Shown here piece after piece: positions 25,502 through 33,834 of a stretch of DNA of 64,000 nt. The first letter of the stretch is position 1; every line of letters starts with the position of its first letter. Below the pieces are notes generated by a model. That model searched no databases. It had not been told where the DNA came from and was given only the letters and a program-made list of their open reading frames with translations. A program made the translations under genes and the position numbers. The DNA comes from Acinetobacter geminorum (GTDB taxonomy: Bacteria > Pseudomonadota > Gammaproteobacteria > Pseudomonadales > Moraxellaceae), in assembly GCF_013009345.1 (NCBI RefSeq), contig NZ_JABELE010000016.1, forward strand, positions 1-64,000, written 5' to 3'.

Positions 25502-26398
25502 ATGACCGCTGTAGCTACTCAAGAAAAGCCTAGCTTTTCATACTCAGGTCGGTTTGCGCCATCGCCAACCGGCCCTTTGCATTTTGGATCACTCATTACT
25601 GCTGTTGCCAGCTATTGCGATGCAAAAGCCCATCAAGGCAAATGGCTCGTTCGTGTCGAAGATACAGATATTCCTCGTATTTATCCCGGCAGCGAAGAGC
25701 ATATTCTCACATCACTTGAAGCCTTCCAGTTCGAACCCGATACAGACATCATCTTTCAAAAAAATCGTTTAGACATTTATGAAAGCGTATTAGACCAACT
25801 CAAAAAAGAAGGTCTTATCTATGCATGTCAATGTACCCGCAAAATGCTTGGTTCAAATGCAATCTATGCAGGTACTTGCCGCGATCTCAATCTTGATTTT
25901 CAAGGTCAAGCGATTCGGGTAAAAGTTCAAGATCAGCAGATCTGTTTTGATGATCGATTGCAAGGACGTCATTGCTCCAATCTACAATATGATCTTGGAG
26001 ATTTTGTTCTTAAGCGCCGTGATGGAATTATTAACTATCAACTTGCGGTCGTTGTGGATGATTATCTACAAGGTATTACCCATGTCGTTCGAGGCGCGGA
26101 CTTATTAGATAACACCGAACGTCAGATTTGGTTAGGCCAGCTTCTGGGTTACCCTAAATTGAGCTATATGCACCTTCCCCTTGCCATGAATGACCAAGGG
26201 CAAAAGCTCTCTAAACAAAATCTAGCCCAAGCACTCGATTTATCAAAAGCGCCTGAATTACTTCAAAAAGCAATACTGGCCTTGGGACAACCCAACGTTG
26301 ATTTAGATCAGCCTAGAGCGATGCTCAAACAGGCTGTAGCGCAGTGGAATGTTGATTTGATTCCCCATGGGCAAGAGCTCAGCGGAACATATCTATAA
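25502..26398 (+). CDS. gluQ: Glutamyl-Q tRNA(Asp) synthetase
   Basis: GluQ (YadB) attaches glutamate to the queuosine base in the anticodon of tRNA-Asp. It resembles the catalytic half of glutamyl-tRNA synthetase and lacks the anticodon-binding domain, explaining its 298 residues. The ATP-site motifs are PLHFG (25-29, HIGH-like) and KLSKQ (KMSKS-like). The zinc site cysteines are in YACQC and GTCRD. I choose the ATG at 25502, which gives MTAVATQEK and lies one base after the dksA stop. An upstream start at 25451 would overlap dksA by 50 bp. Confidence 0.94.
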   Translation: MTAVATQEKPSFSYSGRFAPSPTGPLHFGSLITAVASYCDAKAHQGKWLVRVEDTDIPRIYPGSEEHILTSLEAFQFEPDTDIIFQKNRLDIYESVLDQLKKEGLIYACQCTRKMLGSNAIYAGTCRDLNLDFQGQAIRVKVQDQQICFDDRLQGRHCSNLQYDLGDFVLKRRDGIINYQLAVVVDDYLQGITHVVRGADLLDNTERQIWLGQLLGYPKLSYMHLPLAMNDQGQKLSKQNLAQALDLSKAPELLQKAILALGQPNVDLDQPRAMLKQAVAQWNVDLIPHGQELSGTYL

Positions 26399-26403
26399 AT
26401 AAT

Positions 26404-26434
26404 AAAAAAGCCCGATATCAAATCAGGCTTTTTA
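26404..26434. terminator. Bidirectional terminator between gluQ and ftsW
   Basis: AAAAAGCC-c-GAT pairs with ATC-a-GGCTTTTT, with A and T tracts on both sides. It lies between the convergent 3' ends of gluQ and ftsW. Confidence 0.8.
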
Positions 26435-26451
26435 AACTTCTAAATACTCAA

Positions 26452-27648
26452 TTAGAAGTTTGACTCTTCTCGTTCTGGGTTGACTTCTTGTGTTGATGCA
26501 TCAATCTTTAAGATTAAGCTAATCATCGCAGCACACATCATTAAAGACGTACCACCATAACTAATGAATGGCAAAGTCAAACCTTTCGTCGGCATTAAAC
26601 CCATATTCATGCCCGCATTTACCAAAATCTGAAGCAAGAAAATAATGCTAATACCGTAAGCTAAATAGCCTGCACGAAGGTAATGATGTTTCAAAGCACG
26701 GTGACCAATTTTGATACAACATGCTAGCATCAAGAAAGACAAGCCAATAACAATAGAAATACCCACGAAACCAAATTCTTCACCTAGCACTGCCAACATA
26801 AAGTCAGTATGCGCTTCAGGTAAATAAGATAGTTTTTGTACACTGTGACCTAAGCCTGTACCAAACCATTCACCACGACCAAAAGCCATTAGTGCATTTG
26901 ATAACTGATAACCTACACCTAATGGATCTGCCCATGGGTCAGTAAACGAGATCAAACGCTGGAAACGGTATGGTTCAAATAAGATCAAAAACACGATACC
27001 CGTGACAATCGCGCCAAGCATGATTAAGAACTGAGTTGGCGGCGCACCCGCTAAAAAGAACACCCCAACCATCATCATGACAATAACGACAGTTGCTCCC
27101 AAGTCAGGCTCAGCAATAATTAAACCAACCGTGATTGCCATAACCCCACTTAAACGCAATAAGCCTTTCCAATGAGTACGAACCTCTTTGGCACGGCGTA
27201 CAACGTAGTCTGCGGTAAAGATCGCCATCATGACTTTGGCAACCTCGGTTGGCTGCAAGGTAAAGCCACCGATCTTAATCCAACGTGTAGAACCGTTGAC
27301 TTCCGAACCCACTACCAAAGCAGCAAGCAACAGAACCATGGTTAATAACCACAGCGGGAAGGTATTTTTAAACCACGTATTTAGTGATATTCGATAGGTC
27401 AAATAAGCCACTACACCCGCAGCGACAATCGAAATACCATGACGAATCACATAGTGAAACGGGTTTTCATGCATATATTCAGCATAGGGCATCGAAGCAG
27501 ATGCAACCATCACGGAACCGATACACAATAATGCAACGACACAGAAAATCAGGACATTACGTGGCGTCACTTCCGCTGGCCATTTAGGCAATATCCGTTC
27601 ATACCAATGATTGATTTTCTGGATTGTGGTCTGAGCTAAGCCTGCCAT
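26452..27648 (-). CDS. ftsW: Probable peptidoglycan glycosyltransferase FtsW
   Basis: FtsW is the SEDS-family polymerase that makes septal peptidoglycan with its partner PBP3. The 398-residue protein has about ten membrane helices. SEDS hallmarks include the LQPTEVAKVMMAIF segment, AEPDLGATVVIVMMMVGVFFLAG with the catalytic-type Asp, and GLPFISYGGTS near the end (here LTLPFISYGGTS). Location directly after murD, 24 bp apart, favours FtsW over the elongation paralogue RodA. The rest of the division cluster is not nearby. Confidence 0.93.
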   Translation of the reverse strand: MAGLAQTTIQKINHWYERILPKWPAEVTPRNVLIFCVVALLCIGSVMVASASMPYAEYMHENPFHYVIRHGISIVAAGVVAYLTYRISLNTWFKNTFPLWLLTMVLLLAALVVGSEVNGSTRWIKIGGFTLQPTEVAKVMMAIFTADYVVRRAKEVRTHWKGLLRLSGVMAITVGLIIAEPDLGATVVIVMMMVGVFFLAGAPPTQFLIMLGAIVTGIVFLILFEPYRFQRLISFTDPWADPLGVGYQLSNALMAFGRGEWFGTGLGHSVQKLSYLPEAHTDFMLAVLGEEFGFVGISIVIGLSFLMLACCIKIGHRALKHHYLRAGYLAYGISIIFLLQILVNAGMNMGLMPTKGLTLPFISYGGTSLMMCAAMISLILKIDASTQEVNPEREESNF

Positions 27649-27672
27649 ACTACATTCCTAATCATGTTTTCT

Positions 27673-29019
27673 TTAAACCAACGAATTGACGCAGGCAACA
27701 AACTGCTGACCACGGTCATTATAACTTTTAAACATATCAAAACTTGCACATGCTGGTGATAACAACACCACATCTTCGGCCTGAGTCTCACGTTGAGACA
27801 GCTCTACAGCTTCTTTAAGCGTTGCTGCATGTAAAATTTTGGTTGCACCTTGAATTGCTTGTTCAATAACCGGAGCATCCTCACCAATCAATACCACAAC
27901 TTTGGCATATTTTTCGATAGAAGAACGTAATGGTCCAAAATCCTGACCTTTACCTTGCCCGCCTAAAATCAAGGCAACTTTACCTTTTTTAACCTCAATT
28001 GCAGCGCCTAAACCATCAATCGCTGCAAGCGTAGCACCAACGTTGGTGCCTTTAGAGTCATTGTAATAACGTACATCATGCACAGTCTTTACATATTCAC
28101 AGCGATGCTCTAATCCTTTAAATTGTTTTAAGGTTTCAAGCATGGATTCCATAGGCAGGCCTATTGCCTCACCTAATGCGAGACAAGCCAAAGCATTTGC
28201 TACGTTATGCATGCCTTGAATATATAAATCTGAGCTTTTAATTAAACGCTGCAAACCACGTGCAAGCCAAAGCGTGCCATCGCCATCTCTTAAAACACCA
28301 TATTGATTTAAGTCTGGAGCATTTAGACCAAAGCTTTGCATTGGTGTTGTATCTGGAACAAGAGGACGACTTAAAGCATCATCACGGTTAAATACTACTT
28401 TTTTAACACCTTGGAAAATACGGTGTTTTGCTTGATGGTAACCCAACATATTGCCGTGACGATCTAAGTGATCTTCACTCATATTGAGAACCACAGCAAC
28501 TTCAGCATTCAAATGAGACGTGGTTTCTAGCTGAAAACTTGATAGCTCAAGTACAATTAATTCAGGTTGATCTTTTAATAAATCTAGAGCTGGACGTCCA
28601 AGATTGCCACCCACGGCAACTTTCTTACCCGCATCTTTAGCCATTAAGCCAATTAAAGTCGTTACTGTACTTTTCGCATTAGAGCCAGTAATTGCAACAA
28701 TAGGCACATCGGTTGCACGGCGTAATAATTGAATATCCCCTACCACAGAAATACCTTTAGCAATAGCTGCCTGAATTTCTGGTAATTGTGGTGCAAGGCC
28801 TGGGCTTAAAATAATTTCTTCTGCTTGTAATAATAATTCTTGGTCAAGTTGACCGAAACTAGTTTTAACGCCAGCTGGAATCTGATCATGTCCTGGCGGC
28901 GTGGGGCGAGAGTCTGTTACTGCAACTTGGTAGCCTTGTTGATGCAAGAAATTTACAGCAGAAACGCCTGAGATTCCCAAGCCTGCTACAACTTTTAACC
29001 CACCACGTTGTATTAACAT
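27673..29019 (-). CDS. murD: UDP-N-acetylmuramoyl-L-alanine:D-glutamate ligase
   Basis: MurD adds D-glutamate to UDP-MurNAc-L-Ala in cytoplasmic peptidoglycan precursor synthesis. The ATP loop is ITGSNAKSTVTTLIG (usually GTNGKST; the Ser and Ala variants are conservative). Other Mur-ligase marks are NMSEDHLDRHGN, GLEHRCEYV and YNDSKGTN. The ATG at 29019, preceded by GGGG, gives MLIQRGGLKVVAGLGISG and 448 residues, the family length. A longer frame to 29067 lacks conservation. It precedes ftsW on the same strand. Confidence 0.96.
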   Translation of the reverse strand: MLIQRGGLKVVAGLGISGVSAVNFLHQQGYQVAVTDSRPTPPGHDQIPAGVKTSFGQLDQELLLQAEEIILSPGLAPQLPEIQAAIAKGISVVGDIQLLRRATDVPIVAITGSNAKSTVTTLIGLMAKDAGKKVAVGGNLGRPALDLLKDQPELIVLELSSFQLETTSHLNAEVAVVLNMSEDHLDRHGNMLGYHQAKHRIFQGVKKVVFNRDDALSRPLVPDTTPMQSFGLNAPDLNQYGVLRDGDGTLWLARGLQRLIKSSDLYIQGMHNVANALACLALGEAIGLPMESMLETLKQFKGLEHRCEYVKTVHDVRYYNDSKGTNVGATLAAIDGLGAAIEVKKGKVALILGGQGKGQDFGPLRSSIEKYAKVVVLIGEDAPVIEQAIQGATKILHAATLKEAVELSQRETQAEDVVLLSPACASFDMFKSYNDRGQQFVACVNSLV

Positions 29020-29128
29020 TTTTGCCCCACAATTTATCAATCGACAGAATGGCAAAAATGTTAGCACTTTGCTGTTTTGAATGCTTTTTCAGTTTGAACT
29101 TTATTCATCTTTTTTTGTGTCAGTGCGT

Positions 29129-29156
29129 AAAAAAGCCATCAATATGATGGCTTTTT
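29129..29156 (-). terminator. Intrinsic terminator of the feo operon
   Basis: AAAAAGCCATCA pairs with TGATGGCTTTTT around an ATA loop, with T tracts on both strands. It lies 24 bp after the stop of the small third feo gene and upstream of murD. Confidence 0.9.
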
Positions 29157-29179
29157 AAACGAAACAAGAAATACTGAAT

Positions 29180-29437
29180 CTACTGCCATTTAATCGGCTT
29201 AATTTCTTGAACTGTATTGGTAGGTTTATCTTCGCTTGAACAACCACAACCGCCAGCACAACCAAAGGTCATTTTCGGTTTAAGCCACTTTGCCAAAGTT
29301 ACCCAACCCTGCTTTTCGCAAAATGTAGAGAGTGATGAAAAGACTGAATTTGCTGTTTTTGGAAATACTTTCTTAAAAACAACTACAGCACTCCAAATCA
29401 CTAAAACCGCAATAATCAGATATTGAACCATATACAA
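29180..29437 (-). CDS. Small Cys-rich membrane protein of the feo operon
   Basis: This 85-residue protein has one membrane helix (about 4-21), a basic region, and a Cys cluster FGCAGGCGCSS (Cys60, 64, 66) plus Cys40. It starts 14 bp after feoB and the operon terminator follows, so it occupies the position of FeoC in other bacteria. It lacks the FeoC winged helix. It resembles the short membrane proteins with clustered cysteines often found beside feoB (DUF6587-like, from memory). A role in Fe(II) delivery or in sensing at FeoB is inference. Confidence 0.85.
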   Translation of the reverse strand: MYMVQYLIIAVLVIWSAVVVFKKVFPKTANSVFSSLSTFCEKQGWVTLAKWLKPKMTFGCAGGCGCSSEDKPTNTVQEIKPIKWQ

Positions 29438-29451
29438 CCTCCTTTATTGCC

Positions 29452-31305
29452 TTAACCCCAATAGTGGGAAGCAATTTGATAGGTAACAAACGATGCAAAA
29501 TAAGCTAAACCAAACAGATATGCAGTCATAGCTGCAACATGTTTCCATGAACCTGTTTCACGGCGTACCGTTGCCAATGTTGCCAAACAATGTGGAGCAT
29601 AAATGAACCACACTAAAAGCGATAAACCTGTTGCCAAAGACCAACCTGTTCCATCCGAACTAATCAGATGTGACAAACCTTGTGCCACAGCATCATCATC
29701 TGTTGCAGACAAGGCATAAACTGTACCTAATGCCGCGACTACCACTTCACGAGCTGCCATAGCTGGAATTAAAGCAATACAGATTTGCCAGTTAAAACCA
29801 ATTGGAGCAAATAAAGGTTGTATAAGATGCCCGAGCATACCTGCAAAACTATAATCTATGGCAGGTAATGTCGCCCCTTCTGGTGGCTGCGGAAAAGTAC
29901 ACAAGAACCAAAGCAAAATAGAGAGCGCAAAAATGATTCCACCGACGCGTTTCAAGAAGATCTTTGCACGATCCAATAAACCGATTCCCACACTTTTTAA
30001 ATCAGGGAAACGATAACTTGGCAGCTCTAGCAGTAAAGCATGCTGTGATTTATCTTTTTGCAAAAACTTCATTAAAAATGAAACGCAAAGAGCACTCACA
30101 ATACCAGCCATATACAGACCGAAAAGCACTAAACCTTGTAAGTTGAAAATACCCCAGACCATTTTCTCTGGAATAAAGGCAGCAATCAGCAAGGCATATA
30201 CAGGTAAGCGTGCCGAACAGGTCATTAAAGGTGCAACCATAATGGTCGTAAAACGATCACGAGGGTCACTAATACTACGCGTTGCCATAATTCCCGGTAC
30301 TGCACAAGCAAAGCTCGAAAGTAAAGGAATGAAAGCACGACCACTTAAGCCAGCTTGGAACATTAATTTATCAAGCAAGAATGCTGCACGCGGTAAATAG
30401 CCCGATTCTTCTAATACCAAAATGAAGAAGAACAAGATTAAAATTTGTGGCAAGAACACAACTACGCCACCTGCACCCGCAATAATTCCGTCGACAACCA
30501 GACTATGCAGTAGTGGCTGCGTAATCACACTTCCTATTACTTCACCCAGCCAGCCGAAGAAGCCCTCAATACCGTCCATAAAAGGAGCTGCCCATGCAAA
30601 AACTGCTTGGAACACAATAAACATCATGATGGCAAGGCTAAGTAGGCCTAAAACTGGATGTAAGAAAATCCGATCTAGAAAATCAGTCCGCTTATCACCC
30701 TGATCAACATAATGAACAACATCTTTAAAAATCATATCGATTTTCTGATGATGAGTCCCAGTTAAACCGCTCAGTTCGGTTTGTGGCACACTGTATTTTT
30801 CTTGATCAAGAGCGTGTAATAAATTTTCAATACCCGCATTTCGAACAGCAACTGTTTCAACAACGGGTACGCCCAAACGCTGGGACAGCTTTTGAGTATT
30901 AATTTGGATACCACGACGGCGCGCTTCATCCATCATATTCAGTACAAGTAAAATCGGGCGACCTAGCTCGATCATTTCGAGCACTAGCCCTAAATGCAAT
31001 TTTAAGTTAGTTGCATCAACCACACATAAAAAGGCATCTTGCTGCCCCTCTTCTTCAATTTTACCCAAGCAGACATCACGGGTAATCACTTCATCAGGAC
31101 TGGTTGCATTAAGACTATATGTACCCGGTAAATCGAGTACACGCACAGCTCGACCTGAAGGCAACTGAAAATGACCAACCTTACGCTCGACCGTTACACC
31201 CGCATAGTTGGCGACTTTTTGTCGAGTTCCAGTTAAATGGTTAAAAAGAGAGGTTTTACCACAGTTAGGGTTTCCCACAAGGGCAATACGTAACGCATCA
31301 CTCAT
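29452..31305 (-). CDS. feoB: Ferrous iron transporter FeoB
   Basis: FeoB imports Fe(II) across the inner membrane. The N-terminal G domain has G1 GNPNCGKTS (11-19), G3 LDLPGTYS (58-65) and G4 NMMDEA (about 122). A helical spacer and two Gate domains follow, with about eight membrane helices, including SFACAVPGIMATR and PLMTCSARLPVYAL with the conserved cysteines. At 617 residues it is shorter than the 773 of E. coli but within the range for this family. Its start overlaps the feoA stop by 4 bp (ATGA). Confidence 0.97.
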   Translation of the reverse strand: MSDALRIALVGNPNCGKTSLFNHLTGTRQKVANYAGVTVERKVGHFQLPSGRAVRVLDLPGTYSLNATSPDEVITRDVCLGKIEEEGQQDAFLCVVDATNLKLHLGLVLEMIELGRPILLVLNMMDEARRRGIQINTQKLSQRLGVPVVETVAVRNAGIENLLHALDQEKYSVPQTELSGLTGTHHQKIDMIFKDVVHYVDQGDKRTDFLDRIFLHPVLGLLSLAIMMFIVFQAVFAWAAPFMDGIEGFFGWLGEVIGSVITQPLLHSLVVDGIIAGAGGVVVFLPQILILFFFILVLEESGYLPRAAFLLDKLMFQAGLSGRAFIPLLSSFACAVPGIMATRSISDPRDRFTTIMVAPLMTCSARLPVYALLIAAFIPEKMVWGIFNLQGLVLFGLYMAGIVSALCVSFLMKFLQKDKSQHALLLELPSYRFPDLKSVGIGLLDRAKIFLKRVGGIIFALSILLWFLCTFPQPPEGATLPAIDYSFAGMLGHLIQPLFAPIGFNWQICIALIPAMAAREVVVAALGTVYALSATDDDAVAQGLSHLISSDGTGWSLATGLSLLVWFIYAPHCLATLATVRRETGSWKHVAAMTAYLFGLAYFASFVTYQIASHYWG

Positions 31306-31565
31306 GCGGGTACTCCTTCTTCTACTTGAATTTCAATTTTTTCCGCTTCTGCTTTACGTAAAGCGAAACGAGTAAAGCCTATTTGGATCAAGATCGGATC
31401 ACCACCAAAAACACCTTTGGTAATCACTTCCACTCGTGTGCCCGGTACAAAGCCCAGACTTTCCAAACGAATTGCGACCAAATCTTGTTGCTCGGACTCT
31501 AGTTCTATCCGATTCACTTTGGTGATGGTCGCCGCTTGCTTCACTTTTAAAGCTGATAAACGCAC
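31302..31565 (-). CDS. feoA: Ferrous iron transport protein FeoA
   Basis: FeoA is a small SH3-like cytoplasmic protein needed for FeoB function. The conserved core is RLESLGFVPGTRVEVI followed by GDPILIQIGFTRFALRKAEAEKI. I start at the GTG at 31565 (MRLSALKVKQ, 87 residues), which has AGGA 9 nt upstream. A longer reading to an ATG at 31601 would put the start inside the promoter and next to the Fur-like site, and it has no ribosome site. FeoA is translationally coupled to feoB. Confidence 0.92.
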   Translation of the reverse strand: MRLSALKVKQAATITKVNRIELESEQQDLVAIRLESLGFVPGTRVEVITKGVFGGDPILIQIGFTRFALRKAEAEKIEIQVEEGVPA

Positions 31566-31592
31566 CGCATCCGATCCTAAACCTTTTTTAAT

Positions 31593-31622
31593 AGTATACA
31601 TATAAATGAGAATAATTACCAA
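31593..31622 (-). promoter_or_regulatory. Fur-regulated promoter of feoA-feoB
   Basis: On the minus strand -35 TTGGTA and -10 TATACT are 18 bp apart. Between them (plus strand 31605-31620) AATGAGAATAATTACC matches 13 of 16 positions of the Fur consensus AATGATAATCATTATC. Fur with Fe(II) would block RNA polymerase here, so the operon should be induced by iron shortage. Confidence 0.75.
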
Positions 31623-31708
31623 ATAAGGTTAAATTTCACTTCTTATTCAGTTTAATCGACAAACCTTAAAGTTTCTTTTAAAGTACAGAGGTTTAGAGGA
31701 TGTAGTGT

Positions 31709-32629
31709 ATGTTGAATAAAAAACCGCGTATTCCAAGCCCTGTTCAAATACCTGAACATTTAAGCTTTTTACAAGGTTTTCGTGACTACCTCGTTGCTCA
31801 GACGGTAAGTCCACATACACGTAATGCTTATTTATCCGACCTCATTCAATGCAGTGAACTTCATAAAAAATCAGCTCTCCCAGAGTGGACTAGTGATGAT
31901 ATCGCTGATGTTTTGATTGAGTTGACTAAAGTTGGAAAAAGCCCGCGCTCGATTGCCCGCTGCTTATCTACTCTACGCCAGTTTTACAAATTTTTACGTG
32001 AACAGAAATTACGAAGCGATAATCCTGTAGCAACCCATCATTCTCCCAAAATTGGCAGAGCCTTACCCAAAGATTTATCAGAAGAAGATGTCGAAGCACT
32101 GATTCAGGCTCCTGATATTGATACGGCACTGGGTTTGCGTGATCGGGCAATGTTTGAAGTTCTTTACGCATGTGGTTTACGTGTTTCAGAACTGCTGAAC
32201 TTACGCCTAGAACTTATTAACCTAAAACAAGGCTATTTAAGAATTACTGGTAAAGGTAATAAAGAGCGTTTGGTCCCGCTAGGCCAATTTGCTTGTGAAT
32301 GGGTAGAACGCTACTTACAGGATGCTCGGCCTCAACTTTATAAAAGTTCAACCGACTACCTATTTTTAACTCAGCATGGCGGGATTATGAGCCGTCAGAA
32401 CTTCTGGTATGCCATTAAGCGTTACGCGCTTCAAGCCAATATTCAAGCTGAACTATCACCTCACACCTTACGTCACGCCTTTGCAACACACCTGCTTAAT
32501 CACGGCGCCGATTTACGCGTAGTACAAATGTTACTGGGCCATAGTGACTTATCAACGACTCAAATTTATACACATGTAGCACAAGTAAGAATGCAACAAT
32601 TGCATGAAAAACATCATCCTAGAGGTTAA
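31709..32629 (+). CDS. xerD: Site-specific tyrosine recombinase XerD
   Basis: XerD acts with XerC at the dif site to resolve chromosome dimers. The tyrosine recombinase active site is complete: Arg in ACGLRVSELL (about 156), Lys in GKGNKERL, His252 and Arg255 in HTLRHAF, His278 in LGHSDLS, and nucleophile Tyr287 in IYTHV. The 306-residue length and SAM-like N-terminal domain fit. Assignment to XerD rather than XerC comes from the following dsbC gene, the same neighbour as in E. coli. Confidence 0.93.
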   Translation: MLNKKPRIPSPVQIPEHLSFLQGFRDYLVAQTVSPHTRNAYLSDLIQCSELHKKSALPEWTSDDIADVLIELTKVGKSPRSIARCLSTLRQFYKFLREQKLRSDNPVATHHSPKIGRALPKDLSEEDVEALIQAPDIDTALGLRDRAMFEVLYACGLRVSELLNLRLELINLKQGYLRITGKGNKERLVPLGQFACEWVERYLQDARPQLYKSSTDYLFLTQHGGIMSRQNFWYAIKRYALQANIQAELSPHTLRHAFATHLLNHGADLRVVQMLLGHSDLSTTQIYTHVAQVRMQQLHEKHHPRG

Positions 32630-32775
32630 AAAATTTAAAACTTATTATTTGAAATACACCCAACAATCAATTGATTTCGTTCACAAAGGTTAAGAAAGTT
32701 TTAACAATACAAACTAGATTTTTTGTTATGCTTAGCAGCTTCTGACTATAAATACTGATGAAATAAGGGTTATCT

Positions 32776-33591
32776 ATGTCTTTTACCCGATCTCAACTTT
32801 TTCTTGCCTGTGCGTTGGCTTCTAGCCTGTTATTCAGTGCTTGTTCTAAAGAAAACAAACCACAAAAAGAAGATGCGCTCACTGCGACCGCACCTGCTAC
32901 TGGGGAAGCTTCAACCATCATTGAACGCAATGAGAAACAGCGGTTAATTGAAACTTTGCAAAAACAATTTAAGAATGCAAACATCAACGCCAAAATTCTA
33001 GATATCAAGCCTACTGAAGTGCCTAACTTATATTGGGTAAATCTCGAAGGAATGACGTCGATTTATACAACCAGTGATGGCAAATACCTGATTCAAGGTG
33101 ATGTCATTCGTTTAGGCGGTAAAGAACTGCATAATATTGGCGATAATCTTCAAGCTTCAGAAAACAAGAAGCATCTTGCTGCTTTAAAAAATGAAGATTT
33201 GATTGTCTACCCAGCTAAAGGTGGTAAGGCTAAACATGTGATTTATGTGTTTACCGATGCAAGCTGTCCTTATTGCCATAAATTACATGAGCATTTACCT
33301 GAAATTAATGAAAAAGGTATTGAGGTACGTTATATCGCTTGGCCACGCGGTGAACAGTTTATGCCGACTATGGAGGCTGTATGGTGTAGTGCAGACCGTA
33401 AAGCTGCCTTTAACCAAGCAGTACAAGGTATCAATATCCCACCTGCTCAATGTAAAAACCCTGTTCGAGAACAATATCAACTTGGCTTAAACATGGGTGT
33501 AAATGGAACACCAGCTATTTACAATGTTGATGGCGAGTACCTAGGTGGATACCTAACACCGGATGAATTAATTAAACGTCTGGATAAATAA
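32776..33591 (+). CDS. dsbC: Thiol:disulfide interchange protein DsbC, lipoprotein form
   Basis: DsbC isomerises wrong disulfides in periplasmic proteins. The thioredoxin-fold active site is CPYC (Cys164, Cys167) in DASCPYCHKLHEH, and the cis-Pro loop is NGTPAIYN. An N-terminal dimerisation domain is present. The signal sequence ends in the lipobox LFSAC (Cys23), so this DsbC should be lipid-anchored rather than freely soluble as in E. coli. A Lys/Glu/Thr/Ala-rich linker separates the anchor from the folded part. It lies after xerD, as in E. coli, and a strong terminator follows. Confidence 0.92.
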   Translation: MSFTRSQLFLACALASSLLFSACSKENKPQKEDALTATAPATGEASTIIERNEKQRLIETLQKQFKNANINAKILDIKPTEVPNLYWVNLEGMTSIYTTSDGKYLIQGDVIRLGGKELHNIGDNLQASENKKHLAALKNEDLIVYPAKGGKAKHVIYVFTDASCPYCHKLHEHLPEINEKGIEVRYIAWPRGEQFMPTMEAVWCSADRKAAFNQAVQGINIPPAQCKNPVREQYQLGLNMGVNGTPAIYNVDGEYLGGYLTPDELIKRLDK

Positions 33592-33634
33592 CATCCTTTA
33601 AGCTGGTGAATGATTAATCATCTATCTCTTTTAA

Positions 33635-33667
33635 AAAGCGCTGCTCTGATTGCAGCGCTTTGTTTTT
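33635..33667 (+). terminator. Intrinsic terminator of dsbC
   Basis: The 10-bp stem AAAGCGCTGC/GCAGCGCTTT (33635-33644 and 33652-33661) with a 7-nt loop is followed by GTTTTTT. Confidence 0.93.
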
Positions 33668-33680
33668 TCAATAATTAATA

Positions 33681-33701
33681 TTTAAACAACCTCTGTTTAA
33701 A
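33681..33701 (+). repeat. 21-bp palindrome between dsbC and hom
   Basis: TTTAAACA (33681-33688) and TGTTTAAA (33694-33701) form perfect 8-bp arms around ACCTC. The location, 130 bp before hom, suits an operator or the 5' end of a leader RNA. No cognate regulator can be named. Confidence 0.4.
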
Positions 33702-33754
33702 GACTGATCTACTCTTCTTTTCCAAACATCGCACTCTAATTCATTGAACAAGCA

Positions 33755-33784
33755 CTAAAAGCGCTAGAGTCTGGCGTTTTTTTT
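33755..33784 (+). terminator. Terminator-like hairpin in the hom leader
   Basis: CGCTAG (33762-33767) pairs with CTGGCG (33771-33776) with one G-U pair and a 3-nt loop. Eight T follow. It lies 50 bp before hom and about 90 bp after the dsbC terminator. It may be a leader attenuator, the end of a small RNA, or a backup terminator. Confidence 0.55.
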
Positions 33785-33834
33785 AGCTATGATCTAGCTT
33801 CAACTAAATGATTAAATGATGAATGGAGTGTGAC

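Noticed and set aside
31709..32629. xerD as an integrase of a mobile element
   Set aside because: No attachment repeats or phage genes nearby; xerD-dsbC is a conserved core pairing.
33610..33678. 22-codon ORF MINHLSLLKSAALIAAL overlapping the dsbC terminator
   Set aside because: It spans the terminator stem and has no ribosome site; also no Thr or Ile runs expected of a hom leader.
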